Shown: positions 36,259 through 45,393, counted from the first letter of the stretch. The stretch: 64,000 nucleotides of DNA from Moritella dasanensis ArB 0140 (GCF_000276805.1 NZ_AKXQ01000003.1:124001-188000); one strand, 5' to 3'. Made by a program: numbers and translations. Notes: generated from the sequence alone by a model not told the origin.

Positions 36259-37626
36259 ATGATCAGTACCTTTGATATGTTTAGTATTGGAATTGGACCA
36301 TCGAGCTCACATACCGTTGGCCCTATGCGTGCCGCGTTTGATTTTTTACAGCACCTCAAAGCGCTCGATAATCGAGGTTCTACGCTTAGTATTAACGCCG
36401 CACTCTTTGGCTCGTTAGGCCAAACGGGGGTTGGTCATGGCAGTGATATTGCCGTGATTCTCGGGTTAGCAGGTTACGAACCCGATAAAATAGATTCTGA
36501 ACAAGTCCCCGCTATCTTAACGAACATAGAGGCACAGCAAGGTATTAACTTAGCTGATATTGGTTTTGTGCCTTTTACCCGTGCAGAGAATATTGTACTG
36601 CATCAGCGTAAAACCTTGTCTTATCACAGTAACGGCATGACGATAACGGCATTAAGCCAAGACGATGTGCTATTAAGCAAGACCTATTATTCCATTGGTG
36701 GCGGTTTCATTCTCGATCATGATCATATTGATGTCGCGATGGAGGCGAATGCCGTTGTGCCGGCTAAATACAAATTTGATAGTGCTGATGAACTGCTTGC
36801 TACGTGTCGTTTACAGGGATTATCAATCGCAAAATTGATGTATGAAAATGAACGCCAGTTAAATACCGACGCTGTTATTGATGAAAAATTATTAGAACTC
36901 CACGGTATTATGATTGATTGTATTCATCGAGGTTGCCGCAATAAGGGGATTTTACCAGGTGGTTTAAATGTCCATCGCCGTGCGCCAGATCTGTTTGAAA
37001 AATTGCAAGCGCCGGATGCCAAGGATGATACTTTCCATGGCATGGACTTCGTTAACATGTATGCGATGGCAGTAAATGAAGAAAATGCCGCGGGTGGCCG
37101 AGTTGTAACTGCGCCAACTAATGGCGCGGCAGGTATTATTCCTGCGGTGATGTATTTTTATGATCAGTTTGTCAGCCCGTTAACGGAAAGTAAAATTAAA
37201 ACTTACCTGCTTACCTGTGCCGCAATTGGTACCTTATATAAGAAAAATGCCTCTATATCGGGGGCTGAAGTGGGTTGTCAGGGTGAGGTCGGTGTTGCTT
37301 GTTCTATGGCTGCGGCCGGTTTGACCGCGATAAGAGGCGGGACACTAGAACAAGTTGAACATGCTGCCGAGATTGGTATGGAGCATAACTTGGGCTTAAC
37401 GTGCGACCCTGTAGGAGGATTAGTACAGATCCCGTGTATTGAACGTAATGCCATTGGTGCAGTGAAAGCGATTAATGCATCGCGTATGGCACGTATGGGT
37501 ACGGGAGATCATAAAGTATCACTCGATCAAGTCATTAAGACCATGAAAGCCACTGGCGATGATATGAAGAATAAATACAAAGAAACATCGAAAGGTGGTT
37601 TGGCTATTAATGTGACAGTCTGTTAA
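36259..37626 (+). CDS. sdaA: L-serine ammonia-lyase (4Fe-4S)
   Basis: A 455-residue single-chain bacterial L-serine dehydratase (E. coli SdaA 454). It begins MISTFDMFSIGIGPSSSHTVGPM, split as the family N-terminal signature, and its C-terminal half has NTNGAAGIIP-like APTNGAAGIIPAV, GCQGEVGVACSMAAAG, LTCDPVGGLVQIPCIERN: the Cys residues of these last two are cluster ligands. It deaminates L-serine to pyruvate in the cytoplasm. AAGGAAGGA lies before the ATG. It converges on the flgN gene without an evident terminator. Confidence 0.96.
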   Translation: MISTFDMFSIGIGPSSSHTVGPMRAAFDFLQHLKALDNRGSTLSINAALFGSLGQTGVGHGSDIAVILGLAGYEPDKIDSEQVPAILTNIEAQQGINLADIGFVPFTRAENIVLHQRKTLSYHSNGMTITALSQDDVLLSKTYYSIGGGFILDHDHIDVAMEANAVVPAKYKFDSADELLATCRLQGLSIAKLMYENERQLNTDAVIDEKLLELHGIMIDCIHRGCRNKGILPGGLNVHRRAPDLFEKLQAPDAKDDTFHGMDFVNMYAMAVNEENAAGGRVVTAPTNGAAGIIPAVMYFYDQFVSPLTESKIKTYLLTCAAIGTLYKKNASISGAEVGCQGEVGVACSMAAAGLTAIRGGTLEQVEHAAEIGMEHNLGLTCDPVGGLVQIPCIERNAIGAVKAINASRMARMGTGDHKVSLDQVIKTMKATGDDMKNKYKETSKGGLAINVTVC

Positions 37627-37696
37627 TCAAGAGTGTGATAGATAATAGATAGTATAGATGGAGTTCGTTAAGGGGTATTCATAGACCGAGGCGCGG

Positions 37697-38125
37697 TTAT
37701 GATTTAAACGTCATGCCAAGTGTTGAGAATGAACCGCGAGTACGGCCTAACTTGTCATAGGTAATATTATTGCGTGAGCGACTGCGGATGATGGTATCGG
37801 TGAGTCGTTTGGTATTACGTAAATTGAGCTCAATCAGCTTGCCATTCACATCATTTAATTCTTGGCATTGGGTGAGTTCGGTTTCAATTTGTTGTTTTTC
37901 GGATAAATAAGTCGACTGTAACGCGGCGGCATCGGCATGCTGACTGATCTTGACATCAAGTTCGGCAATTTGCGTTATTCTCTGCTGCTTTTCTTGGCTT
38001 AGCTTTTCTAAAGCCGTGACATCGCGTGACTCTAACGCTGATTTTTCAGCTGTTAATAGAGCCAATAACTGTTCTACATAAGATACTTGTAAACCAAGTA
38101 ATTCAGGTAATGTTTTTATTGTCAT
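37697..38125 (-). CDS. flgN: Flagellar export chaperone FlgN
   Basis: A 142-residue, almost wholly helical protein (long heptad stretches at about 10-110) with the FlgN layout, including a C-terminal polar tail after LRNTKRLTDTIIRSRS. FlgN escorts the hook-filament junction proteins FlgK and FlgL to the export gate. It lies 20 bases downstream of flgM on the same strand, the standard flgMN order, and thus depends on the flgM promoter. Ribosome site weak. Confidence 0.85.
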   Translation of the reverse strand: MTIKTLPELLGLQVSYVEQLLALLTAEKSALESRDVTALEKLSQEKQQRITQIAELDVKISQHADAAALQSTYLSEKQQIETELTQCQELNDVNGKLIELNLRNTKRLTDTIIRSRSRNNITYDKLGRTRGSFSTLGMTFKS

Positions 38126-38145
38126 CTTTATCTACAATACGCTGG

Positions 38146-38460
38146 TTATGCGAGTAAAGATTCGAAGTTAGACATGCTCTTTGCTAATTTAGCCGCATCA
38201 ACTTGATAGCTTCCATCAGCAATAGCTTTTTTCAAACTTTCTACTTTCGACTCGTTAACGGGTGTACCTTGAGCTAAATCATGTTCCATAGCGGTCAAAT
38301 TTTTGGCTTGTGATGTTATGTTAACCGAGTCACCTTGCGCGATACGTTGCGGCGAAGCTTGAGTAGAATTACCAGCACTGACGTTGGTTTTCTGCTGCGT
38401 ACTTCTCGCTTGATCCAGCTGGAGACTACGATTATTTAAATTGGTTAAGTTTATGGCCAT
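38146..38460 (-). CDS. flgM: Anti-sigma-28 factor FlgM
   Basis: A 104-residue protein: disordered Ser/Gln-rich N-terminal half, then the sigma-28-binding C-terminal half with DSVNITSQAKNL and VNESKVESLKKAIADGSYQVDAAKLAKSM (split), the hallmark FlgM motif. It holds FliA inactive until the hook is finished and it is exported. AGG precedes the ATG. A sigma-28 promoter lies just upstream, so it is under its own target's control. Confidence 0.93.
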   Translation of the reverse strand: MAINLTNLNNRSLQLDQARSTQQKTNVSAGNSTQASPQRIAQGDSVNITSQAKNLTAMEHDLAQGTPVNESKVESLKKAIADGSYQVDAAKLAKSMSNFESLLA

Positions 38461-38499
38461 TTCTCTACCTATTGAATAGTAAACAGGTGTACTAAAATA

Positions 38500-38526
38500 T
38501 TATCGACCTTTGATAATAAAACTTTA
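38500..38526 (-). promoter_or_regulatory. Sigma-28 promoter of flgMN
   Basis: On the minus strand TAAA, exactly 15 bases, then GTCGATAA; the consensus is TAAA-N15-GCCGATAA, so one base differs. It starts about 40 bases upstream of the flgM ATG. Confidence 0.88.
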
Positions 38527-38533
38527 GCATATT

Positions 38534-39235
38534 TTAATAGTTTATTTGAATTACGCCTGCTGCTTGGACAATGCCTGAAACGATTCGTTTCGATTTACTG
38601 TTACGCACATTGATTTTTTCACCCAGAATGCCGTTAGACAACGCAACACCACCTGTTTTTACGGTCAAATTTCCCACCGAACTGGTAATTGTAACGCTTT
38701 CACCTTTACACACAAGACAAATATCCCGTGTTGAGACCATTTGCTCTCTCGAGAGTTGTCTTTTTAGGCGAGCCCTATTTACAAAGGTTAAATCAGAAAT
38801 ATAACCAGAGCGTAATAATACCCGGTTCATATATACTATTTTAGTATTGTTTTTAGTTAATAGGCTACCTTTTGATAATGGTCGATTACTGACGACGACC
38901 GGCACTAGCCGAATAATCTTTATCGGTATGTGAAGTTGCCAGTTTTTAGCATTATCACAACGGATCCGCACTGTAGCTGAGCGTTGTAAACTTTTATTAC
39001 CGACTAACTCCGCTGACATATTACCTTCACACTGAGTTACTGCTATTCTGCGGTCAATCTTTGTTACTTCTATGCTTACTCTTTCATTCTCAGTGCTAAA
39101 CAGTTGCGCTTTGACAAAAGATTCCGCAAACTCTTCAATAACCTGATGTTTATCTGCTGTTGCGTGTGCAAGTGGCAAATAGCTTACTAAACTGAAGCAA
39201 AATAAAAGTAATAATGAGAAAATATATTTAAGCAT
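38534..39235 (-). CDS. flgA: Flagellar P-ring assembly chaperone FlgA
   Basis: A 233-residue periplasmic protein with a signal peptide (MLKYIFSLLLLFCFSLVSYLPLAHA, given in part). The C-terminal SAF-type domain has the FlgA text RPLSKGSLLTKNN and SRGDxV-like GESVTITSSVGNLTVKTGG, ending GIVQAAGVIQINY. It assists FlgI polymerisation into the P ring around the rod. The gene is upstream of flgM on the same strand but with its own candidate sigma-54 promoter; flgM has a separate sigma-28 promoter. Confidence 0.92.
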   Translation of the reverse strand: MLKYIFSLLLLFCFSLVSYLPLAHATADKHQVIEEFAESFVKAQLFSTENERVSIEVTKIDRRIAVTQCEGNMSAELVGNKSLQRSATVRIRCDNAKNWQLHIPIKIIRLVPVVVSNRPLSKGSLLTKNNTKIVYMNRVLLRSGYISDLTFVNRARLKRQLSREQMVSTRDICLVCKGESVTITSSVGNLTVKTGGVALSNGILGEKINVRNSKSKRIVSGIVQAAGVIQINY

Positions 39236-39255
39236 TTAGGTATCTAAGCCGATAT
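39229..39255 (+). promoter_or_regulatory. Candidate sigma-28 promoter for cheV
   Basis: TAAG, 15 bases, then GCCGATAT reads on the plus strand toward cheV: a near match to TAAA-N15-GCCGATAA with two changes. It overlaps the first codons of flgA on the opposite strand and lies about 145 bases from the cheV start, so support is moderate. Confidence 0.45.
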
Positions 39256-39347
39256 AAGATTAAAGGTTACGTATAAAGTGATTTAAGAGCCAAGTTTTTG
39301 ACTACTCTATAGCGTAAATGACCATATAAATGGATAATACAGTGGTA

Positions 39348-39363
39348 GGCAATATTCAAGCCA
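39348..39363 (-). promoter_or_regulatory. Candidate sigma-54 promoter for flgA
   Basis: On the minus strand TGGCTT, five bases, then TTGCC; GG and GC are ten bases apart as required. It lies about 113 bases upstream of flgA. Known Vibrio hierarchies place hook-basal-body genes under sigma-54, which agrees. Confidence 0.6.
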
Positions 39364-39400
39364 CTTTGATAATAATAGCTACTTTAGCTGAGGATGAATA

Positions 39401-40336
39401 ATGGCAGGATTACTTGATACGGTCAATCAACGCACCCAACTCGTTGGTCAAAACCGTCTAGAACTACTTATGTTCCGCTTGAACGGGCGTCAGCGTTTTG
39501 GCATCAATGTATTTAAAGTTAAAGAAGTACTGCAATGCCCGCCATTAACAATTTTACCTAAGCTGAATCGTGTTGTACGTGGTGTTGCACATATTCGTGG
39601 CAAGACTATTTCGGTGATTGATTTAAGCTTAGCAACGGGCGGTCGTCCGATTGAGGACCTGAGTAAAGCATTTATTATTATTTCTGAATATAACCGTTCT
39701 GTGCAGGGTTTCTTAGTATCCAGCGTTGAGCGTATTATTAATATTAACTGGGAATCGATTTTACCACCGCCAAAAGGCACTGGTCGCTTTAGCTATTTAA
39801 CCGCAGTGACTGAAGTTGATAACGAATTAGTGGAAGTGCTTGATGTAGAAAAAATTCTGCATGAAGTTGCCCCTGTTAGCATGGAAATTAGTAAGGAAGT
39901 ACTCGATACTGCAGTCCATATCGATAAAAAAGCCATCGAAAAAATTATTCTGGTTGTCGACGATTCAAGTGTTGCGCGTAATCAGATAAAAAAAGCGGTA
40001 TCAGATCTTGGCTTTAAGATTGTATTAGCCAAAGATGGTCGTGATGGTTTAAATCAATTACGTGAAATGGCTCTTAATGGACCTATTAGTGACCAAGTTG
40101 CGTTAATGATTTCAGATATTGAGATGCCAGAAATGGATGGTTATACTCTGACTGCTGAAGTAAGAAATGATAAATCATTAAATGATTTATACATTATTTT
40201 GCATACCTCATTAAGTGGTGTGTTTAACCAAGCGATGGTGACTAAAGTGGGGGCGAATGACTTTATTGCTAAATTTAACCCTGATGAACTTGCCGGTGCA
40301 GTATTAAAAGCGTTAAAAGCAGCGGATCCTAGCTAG
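39401..40336 (+). CDS. cheV: Chemotaxis protein CheV
   Basis: A 311-residue fusion: an N-terminal CheW-like coupling domain (about 15-155, with FGINVFKVKEVLQCP and VVRGVAHIRGKTISVIDLS) and a C-terminal receiver domain (about 180-305) with DDSS acidic pair, the phosphorylated Asp in MISDIEMPEMDG and Lys in FIAKFNP. It couples chemoreceptors to CheA and tunes adaptation. AGGA precedes the ATG. It heads a two-gene cheV-cheR unit before the flagellar rod genes, the same order as in polar systems of Vibrio and Shewanella. Confidence 0.96.
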   Translation: MAGLLDTVNQRTQLVGQNRLELLMFRLNGRQRFGINVFKVKEVLQCPPLTILPKLNRVVRGVAHIRGKTISVIDLSLATGGRPIEDLSKAFIIISEYNRSVQGFLVSSVERIININWESILPPPKGTGRFSYLTAVTEVDNELVEVLDVEKILHEVAPVSMEISKEVLDTAVHIDKKAIEKIILVVDDSSVARNQIKKAVSDLGFKIVLAKDGRDGLNQLREMALNGPISDQVALMISDIEMPEMDGYTLTAEVRNDKSLNDLYIILHTSLSGVFNQAMVTKVGANDFIAKFNPDELAGAVLKALKAADPS

Positions 40337-40388
40337 GTGAGCTGTAATATTGAATATATATCTTTAGATAGAAAGTTGAGTAAAAATA

Positions 40389-41213
40389 GTGCAAACATTG
40401 TCAAATGAAGTATATACCCGTTTTAGTGAATTTCTTGAGATTCAGTGCGGTATTGTATTAGGGCAAAATAAACAATATTTAGTTAAAAGTCGTTTATTGC
40501 CGCTATTGGCAAAACATAAAATGACCAGTTTAACTGAGCTAGTACAAAAATCGATGACCATGTTAGCGCGTGATTTACGTAATGATGTTATTGATGCGAT
40601 GACGACCAATGAAACGTTATGGTTTCGTGATGTGTATCCGTATGAGTATTTACAAGCTAAGATCTTACCTGAATTCATCAATAAAGGTCAGCCTGTTAAA
40701 ATATGGTCAGCGGCATCGTCGTCTGGCCAAGAACCGTTTTCAATTGCGATGTCAGCGATTGAAACACAAGAGAGACTAAAACGTTTAGTGAAACCTAATG
40801 TGCAAATTGTTGGTACGGATATTTCTCCGACCATGATCAAGCACTGTAAAGATGGGATTTATGATCGTTTAGCGCTTGGTCGTGGCTTATCTCCAGAACG
40901 TAAACGTCAGTTCTTTACGACATTACCTGATGAAAAAATGAAGGTGAATCGTGAAGTTCAGCAATTAACTTCATTTCGTGAAATTAACTTGTTAGAAAGT
41001 TATGCGTTGTTGGGTAAGTTCGACATCATTTTTTGCCGTAATGTCCTTATTTACTTTTCACCAAAGATCAAAAGTCAGATCCTGAATCAATTTGCCGCCT
41101 CATTAAAACCGGGTGGTTATTTGTTTTTAGGCGCATCAGAATCCCTGACTGGATTAACGGATAAGTTCGAAATGGTCCGTTGTAATCCTGGTATCGTATA
41201 TAAGCTAAAATAG
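40389..41213 (+). CDS. cheR: Chemoreceptor methyltransferase CheR
   Basis: A 274-residue S-adenosylmethionine-dependent methyltransferase starting at a GTG. The N-terminal helical CheR domain is followed by the catalytic fold with TTNETLWFRDVYPYEYL, KIWSAASSSGQEPFSIAM, the acidic VGTDIS of the cofactor strand and FDIIFCRNVLIYF, then KPGGYLFLGASESL. It methylates glutamates of chemoreceptors during adaptation. It follows cheV by 52 bases and presumably shares its transcript. Confidence 0.96.
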   Translation: MQTLSNEVYTRFSEFLEIQCGIVLGQNKQYLVKSRLLPLLAKHKMTSLTELVQKSMTMLARDLRNDVIDAMTTNETLWFRDVYPYEYLQAKILPEFINKGQPVKIWSAASSSGQEPFSIAMSAIETQERLKRLVKPNVQIVGTDISPTMIKHCKDGIYDRLALGRGLSPERKRQFFTTLPDEKMKVNREVQQLTSFREINLLESYALLGKFDIIFCRNVLIYFSPKIKSQILNQFAASLKPGGYLFLGASESLTGLTDKFEMVRCNPGIVYKLK

Positions 41214-41258
41214 TCTATCTTACGGCGAGTTAGTGTGTGAACATGGATGTTCATTTAT

Positions 41259-41301
41259 TGGCGCTGACAGCACCTCGTACAGCGTCAAAAAACTGTTTTT
41301 T
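41259..41301 (+). terminator. Likely terminator after cheVR
   Basis: TGGCGCTG pairs with CAGCGTCA around a 13-base loop, followed by A's and then T's (GTTTTTT). A second small palindrome, TGAACAT/ATGTTCA, precedes it at 41238-41253. Together they probably end the cheVR transcript before the flgB promoter. The rest of the 323-base gap to flgB is pyrimidine-rich and gene-free. Confidence 0.6.
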
Positions 41302-41456
41302 CAACGTTCCTTCCCAATCCTCTCTTCTCATTTTTTTTAAATCTCTTTTTTATAGATTTCATCAATCGTCTAAAGTGACTATATCTACTTGTTTTTATTT
41401 GCTATTTTAGAATGTATTTTTATTTCTAAATGATTCACCCTCATGAACTTTTATTA

Positions 41457-41473
41457 TGGCATGTATGTTGCTT
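41457..41473 (+). promoter_or_regulatory. Sigma-54 promoter of flgB operon
   Basis: TGGCAT, five bases, then TTGCT: GG and GC ten bases apart. It is 64 bases upstream of flgB and would need an FlrC-type activator, as known for class III polar flagellar genes. Confidence 0.85.
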
Positions 41474-41536
41474 TATCATTTATATCATCGTAATTATCAT
41501 GCGATTGATTACGATATAAATATTTAGGAGGCGTTC

Positions 41537-41932
41537 ATGGCTATTAATTTTGATAATGCATTAGGTATACACCAATATTCAGTCGGCGTAAGAGAGCGCC
41601 GTGCAGAAGTATTGGCGAGTAATATTGCCAATGCGGATACGCCGGGTTTTAAAGCAAAAGATTTAAGCTTTAAAGATGCCCTGGCAAGTGCTACTCAAGG
41701 CACGAGTTTTAATTTATCAAAAACCAGTGGACGTCATATATCAGGCGGTAGAGGTATATCGTCTGATTTACAATTTAGAGTGCCGAACCAACCCGATACT
41801 GGTGACGGAAACACCGTTGACGTACAAACTGAACGTGCGAGTTTTATGCAAAACAGCATGGAATATCAGGCGTCGCTGTCATTTCTAAGTAGCAAAATTC
41901 AAACTATGCGCAAGGCAATTAAAGGACAATAA
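41537..41932 (+). CDS. flgB: Flagellar proximal rod protein FlgB
   Basis: A 131-residue rod protein with the flagellar axial N-terminal motif (RAEVLASNIANADTPGFKA, residues about 22-40) and the C-terminal heptad helix ending KIQTMRKAIKGQ. FlgB sits nearest the MS ring within the periplasmic rod. TAGGAGG precedes the ATG. First gene of the rod/hook cluster, two bases from flgC. Confidence 0.95.
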   Translation: MAINFDNALGIHQYSVGVRERRAEVLASNIANADTPGFKAKDLSFKDALASATQGTSFNLSKTSGRHISGGRGISSDLQFRVPNQPDTGDGNTVDVQTERASFMQNSMEYQASLSFLSSKIQTMRKAIKGQ

Positions 41933-41934
41933 TT

Positions 41935-42354
41935 ATGAGTTTATTTCGAGTCTTTGACGTTGCCGGGTCGGCAATGAGTGCACAGTCGGTGCGTTTAAAT
42001 ACCACTGCGAGTAATCTTGCTAACGCAAATACAGTGAGTAGTAGTGCTGGTGAAACCTATAAAGCGCGCTATCCAATCTTCCAAGCACAATTAGATCAAG
42101 CTAATGCAGCACAAAATGATGCAGTTGGCGTGAATGTTGCAGGGATTGTAGAGAGTGATGCACCATTAGTTAATGAGTTTAATCCAAACCACCCATTAGC
42201 AGACGAAGATGGTTATGTATATCGCCCGAATGTAAACGTAATGGAAGAGATGGCTAACATGATTAGTGCATCTCGATCATACCAGACTAACGTGCAAATA
42301 GCTGATTCAGCTAAGAAAATGTTAAATAAAACATTAACGTTAGGTCAAGGTTAA
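41935..42354 (+). CDS. flgC: Flagellar rod protein FlgC
   Basis: A 139-residue rod subunit. The N-terminal axial motif RLNTTASNLANANTVSS is at about 20-36, the DPLANEFNPNHPLADEDGYVYRPNV text typical of FlgC occupies the middle (given in part), and the C-terminal MEEMANMISASRSYQTNVQI helix closes it. Two bases separate it from flgB and 16 from flgD, one transcription unit. Confidence 0.96.
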   Translation: MSLFRVFDVAGSAMSAQSVRLNTTASNLANANTVSSSAGETYKARYPIFQAQLDQANAAQNDAVGVNVAGIVESDAPLVNEFNPNHPLADEDGYVYRPNVNVMEEMANMISASRSYQTNVQIADSAKKMLNKTLTLGQG

Positions 42355-42370
42355 TAGAGGGTATCCGGTT

Positions 42371-43081
42371 GTGACGACAATTAACAATAGCAATAATATA
42401 GCTGACTTTAGCAGTCAGTTTAAAACGGAAAAAAAGGACGCGGCAGAGCAGGCGGCAGAAACTACCCGCAAAGAGCTTGGCCAAGAAGATTTTTTCTCGT
42501 TACTAACACAAGAGCTGGCTTATCAAGACCCGTTCAAACCAGTAGAAAACTCGGAAATGGTGGCGCAAATGGCGTCGTTTACCACAGCCGATGGTATTTC
42601 TAATATGGACAGTAAGTTTGAACAGCTAAATACGATCATGAGCTCGAACCAAGCACTGCAAGCGTCTAGCTTAGTGGGTAGCAAGGTGCTAGCACCAGCA
42701 TCATCAGCATTTTTATCTGATGGTGAAAATGTATCTGGTCGTATTGATTTGCCGCAGAGTGCGCCGAATATGCGCTTACAAATTGCTAATCAAGTCGGTG
42801 AAGTTGTTAAAGTTATCGACCTGGGTGAGCAAAAGAGCGGTGCGATCCCTTTCGATTGGGATGGTACTGACATGAACGGCAATAAAGTGGCGGAAGGAAG
42901 TTACCGCTTGAAAGCGTCTGCGTCGATAGAAGGTAATGCTCAAGACCTTAAGATCTCAAGTTTCCAGCATGTTGAAAGCGTTAACATTGGTAATACCGGT
43001 AACGGTATTATGCTGAACTTAAAAGGTATGGGTAGCTTACCACTGAGCCAAGCAACTGAAGTTGCCTCGAAAACTTACTAA
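42371..43081 (+). CDS. flgD: Flagellar hook capping protein FlgD
   Basis: A 236-residue protein beginning at a GTG with GAGGG upstream. The N-terminal scaffold has ELGQEDFFSLLTQELAYQDP and PVENSEMVAQMASFTTADG, diagnostic of FlgD, and the C-terminal half is the FlgD Ig-like/tudor part (PFDWDGTDMNGNKVAEGSYRL). It caps the growing hook and directs FlgE assembly, then is lost. Codon use is like neighbouring genes. Confidence 0.95.
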   Translation: MTTINNSNNIADFSSQFKTEKKDAAEQAAETTRKELGQEDFFSLLTQELAYQDPFKPVENSEMVAQMASFTTADGISNMDSKFEQLNTIMSSNQALQASSLVGSKVLAPASSAFLSDGENVSGRIDLPQSAPNMRLQIANQVGEVVKVIDLGEQKSGAIPFDWDGTDMNGNKVAEGSYRLKASASIEGNAQDLKISSFQHVESVNIGNTGNGIMLNLKGMGSLPLSQATEVASKTY

Positions 43082-43106
43082 ATTTATTGAATAAAAAGGA
43101 AGATTT

Positions 43107-44414
43107 ATGTCATTTAACATCGCCTTGAGTGGGATCAACGCTGCTCAGAAAGACCTTAATACAACGGCGAATAACATTGCCAACGTTAATACTACAGGTT
43201 TTAAAGAGTCTCGCGCTGAGTTTGGTGATGTGTATGCTACATCGATTTTCTCAAATGCTAAAACATCAGTTGGTAACGGTGTGGCAACAGCGCATGTTGC
43301 CCAGCAGTTCCAACAGGGGAGTTTGAATTTCACTGAGAACTCACTGGATTTAGCGATTAACGGTAACGGTTTCTTTGTTATGTCTGATGATCTTGAATCA
43401 ATGGACCGTAACTATACCCGTGCCGGCGCTTTTAAGCTTGATGCCAATAGTTTTGTGACAAATTCGGCGGGTAATTACCTGCAAGTTTATGATGTCAATG
43501 ACGATGGTTCACCAAAAGCAGTGAGTATGGCGTCAACCAAACCACTGCAAATCCCCGATACCGCAGGTGTACCGGAATCAACCCGTGATGTTGATATGAC
43601 CATGAATTTACCAGCTACGTCACCGGTTTTAGACCCAACCAAATTTGATCCTCAAGATAGCAGCACGTTTACTTCTGCGACTTCAGTCTCTATTTATGAT
43701 TCACTCGGTGAATCGCATACCTTATCAACTTATTATATTAAAGATGGTTCAGCTGGTGCGCCTGCGAATTCCTGGTTAGAGCTTAACTATGTTGATGATA
43801 AGCCACTTGATATTGTTGGCGGGCAGGCTGTTGCCGCAGCGCCGGGCTCACCTGTGAAACCTGCAGCATTGCGTCTGACGTTTGATTCTTCAGGTTTATT
43901 ACAGCAGCAACTACCTGCGATCGCTGAGACAGTGCCATTGGGCGCTATTTTAACCAACGGTGCTGATACCACTCAGACGCTTAAAGTTAACATTAATAAC
44001 CCGACTCAGTTTGCATCAGCTTTTGAAGTTACAAAATTAGAACAAGATGGTGCGACAGTAGGGCGCTTAACAGGCATCGATATCGGTCCGGATGGTATGG
44101 TATCTGCGAGTTATACTAATGGGCGAAATGATAAGTTAGGCATGGTTGCGATGGCTAAATTTGCCAATGAACAAGGTTTAAGCCAGGCCGGTGATACGGG
44201 GTGGCGCGCATCTCAACTGTCAGGTAGTGCGATTGCTGGTGAACCAAACTCAGGTACCTTTGGTAAAATTAACTCATCGGCACTCGAGCAATCAAATGTA
44301 AACTTGACCAGTGAGCTAGTTGACTTAATTACGGCACAGCGTAACTACCAAGCTAACTCAAGAACATTAGAAGTGAATTCTAAACTGCAAGATACGGTAT
44401 TACAGATCCGTTAA
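43107..44414 (+). CDS. flgE: Flagellar hook protein FlgE
   Basis: A 435-residue hook subunit. N-terminal axial motif LNTTANNIANVNTTGFKESRAEF (split), FlgE-specific QQGSLNFTENSLDLAINGNGFFVM-type text at about 72-95, a variable central domain, and the closing SNVNLTSELVDLITAQRNYQANSRTLE helix (split). It polymerises into the universal joint between rod and filament. AAGGAAG lies before the ATG. A terminator and a fresh sigma-54 promoter follow, so flgBCDE forms one unit. Confidence 0.96.
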   Translation: MSFNIALSGINAAQKDLNTTANNIANVNTTGFKESRAEFGDVYATSIFSNAKTSVGNGVATAHVAQQFQQGSLNFTENSLDLAINGNGFFVMSDDLESMDRNYTRAGAFKLDANSFVTNSAGNYLQVYDVNDDGSPKAVSMASTKPLQIPDTAGVPESTRDVDMTMNLPATSPVLDPTKFDPQDSSTFTSATSVSIYDSLGESHTLSTYYIKDGSAGAPANSWLELNYVDDKPLDIVGGQAVAAAPGSPVKPAALRLTFDSSGLLQQQLPAIAETVPLGAILTNGADTTQTLKVNINNPTQFASAFEVTKLEQDGATVGRLTGIDIGPDGMVSASYTNGRNDKLGMVAMAKFANEQGLSQAGDTGWRASQLSGSAIAGEPNSGTFGKINSSALEQSNVNLTSELVDLITAQRNYQANSRTLEVNSKLQDTVLQIR

Positions 44415-44425
44415 TCTAATAGGCT

Positions 44426-44453
44426 GTTAAGCCATCTAACAAGCGGGCTTAAC
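44426..44453 (+). repeat. Hairpin after flgE
   Basis: GTTAAGCC at 44426-44433 pairs perfectly with GGCTTAAC at 44446-44453 around a 12-base loop. It starts 12 bases past the flgE stop and precedes the strong terminator; it may stabilise the 3' end of the message. Confidence 0.6.
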
Positions 44454-44489
44454 CGTATTTTAAGCCATCGCAGTGAATTCTTTTTTGAT

Positions 44490-44519
44490 AAAAAGCCATC
44501 CTATCTAGGGTGGCTTTTT
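44490..44519 (+). terminator. Strong terminator between flgE and flgF
   Basis: AAAAAGCCATCC pairs with GGGTGGCTTTTT (one T-G pair) around six bases, ending in five T's. It also reads as a terminator on the other strand. Confidence 0.88.
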
Positions 44520-44524
44520 CATTT

Positions 44525-44541
44525 TGGCACTTAAATTGCTT
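44525..44541 (+). promoter_or_regulatory. Sigma-54 promoter of flgFGH
   Basis: TGGCAC, five bases (TTAAA), then TTGCT: a full match to the sigma-54 consensus with the ten-base GG-GC spacing. It starts six bases after the flgE terminator and 60 bases before flgF. Confidence 0.93.
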
Positions 44542-44601
44542 TATTACTGGTATTAGACGGGTAATTAACGATTTTAACGAAAAGTGACAGAGGATTGACG
44601 A

Positions 44602-45345
44602 ATGGACAATATGCTTTATATCTCGATGTCGGGTGCCAAAGAAAATATGAATGCATTGGCTGTTCGTGCCAATAATATTGCCAATGTAAATACACATGGC
44701 TTTAAATCTGACTTTGAACAAGCACGTTCAATGCAAGCTTTTGGTGAAGGTCTACCAACACGCGTATTTGCTATTACCGAAAGTCCAGGACAAGACTTTA
44801 CACCTGGCGCATTGCAACAAACCGGTAATGCATTGGATGTTGCGATCCAAGGTAATGGTTGGTTAAGTGTTCTCGATGATCAGAACAATGAAAGTTACAC
44901 TCGAGCCGGGAGTTTACATATGGGTCCGACTGGCGAATTATTGACGTCATCTGGTCGTCCTGTCATTGGTGAAAATGGTCCTATCGTTATTCCTACACCC
45001 GTTGAACAAATTAAAATCCACGCTGATGGTCGTATTGAAGTTCGTCCACAAGGCGCGCCCGCAAATGCATTGGAAGAAGTGGACCAATTAAAGCTGGTTA
45101 ACCCGGATGTTCGAAATTTAGTGAAAGGCCATGATGGTATGTTTCGACAAGCCGATGGCACACCAGCTGCGGTTGATTTAAATGTCCAAGTCGCAGGTGG
45201 CGCGCTAGAAACAAGTAATGTAAGTGCTGTTGGTGAACTCACCGGAATGATTAATCTGCAACGTCAATTTGAAATGCAGATAAAAATGATGAAAACAGCA
45301 GAAGAAAATGACAAAGCATCTGACTCTCTATTACAGATCAGTTAA
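44602..45345 (+). CDS. flgF: Flagellar rod protein FlgF
   Basis: A 247-residue proximal rod protein. It opens DNMLYISMSGAKENMNALAVRANNIANVNTHGFKSDFE (in part), has LDVAIQGNGWLSVLDDQ in the core and ends with GELTGMINLQRQFEMQIKMMKTAEENDKASDSLLQIS-type axial helix (in part). It joins the FlgB/C part of the rod to FlgG. First gene behind the flgF sigma-54 promoter, 48 bases before flgG. Confidence 0.95.
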   Translation: MDNMLYISMSGAKENMNALAVRANNIANVNTHGFKSDFEQARSMQAFGEGLPTRVFAITESPGQDFTPGALQQTGNALDVAIQGNGWLSVLDDQNNESYTRAGSLHMGPTGELLTSSGRPVIGENGPIVIPTPVEQIKIHADGRIEVRPQGAPANALEEVDQLKLVNPDVRNLVKGHDGMFRQADGTPAAVDLNVQVAGGALETSNVSAVGELTGMINLQRQFEMQIKMMKTAEENDKASDSLLQIS

Positions 45346-45393
45346 TTTTCATTGATGAGTCCCAATTAGCATAAATTTGACGAGGAAAGCGTT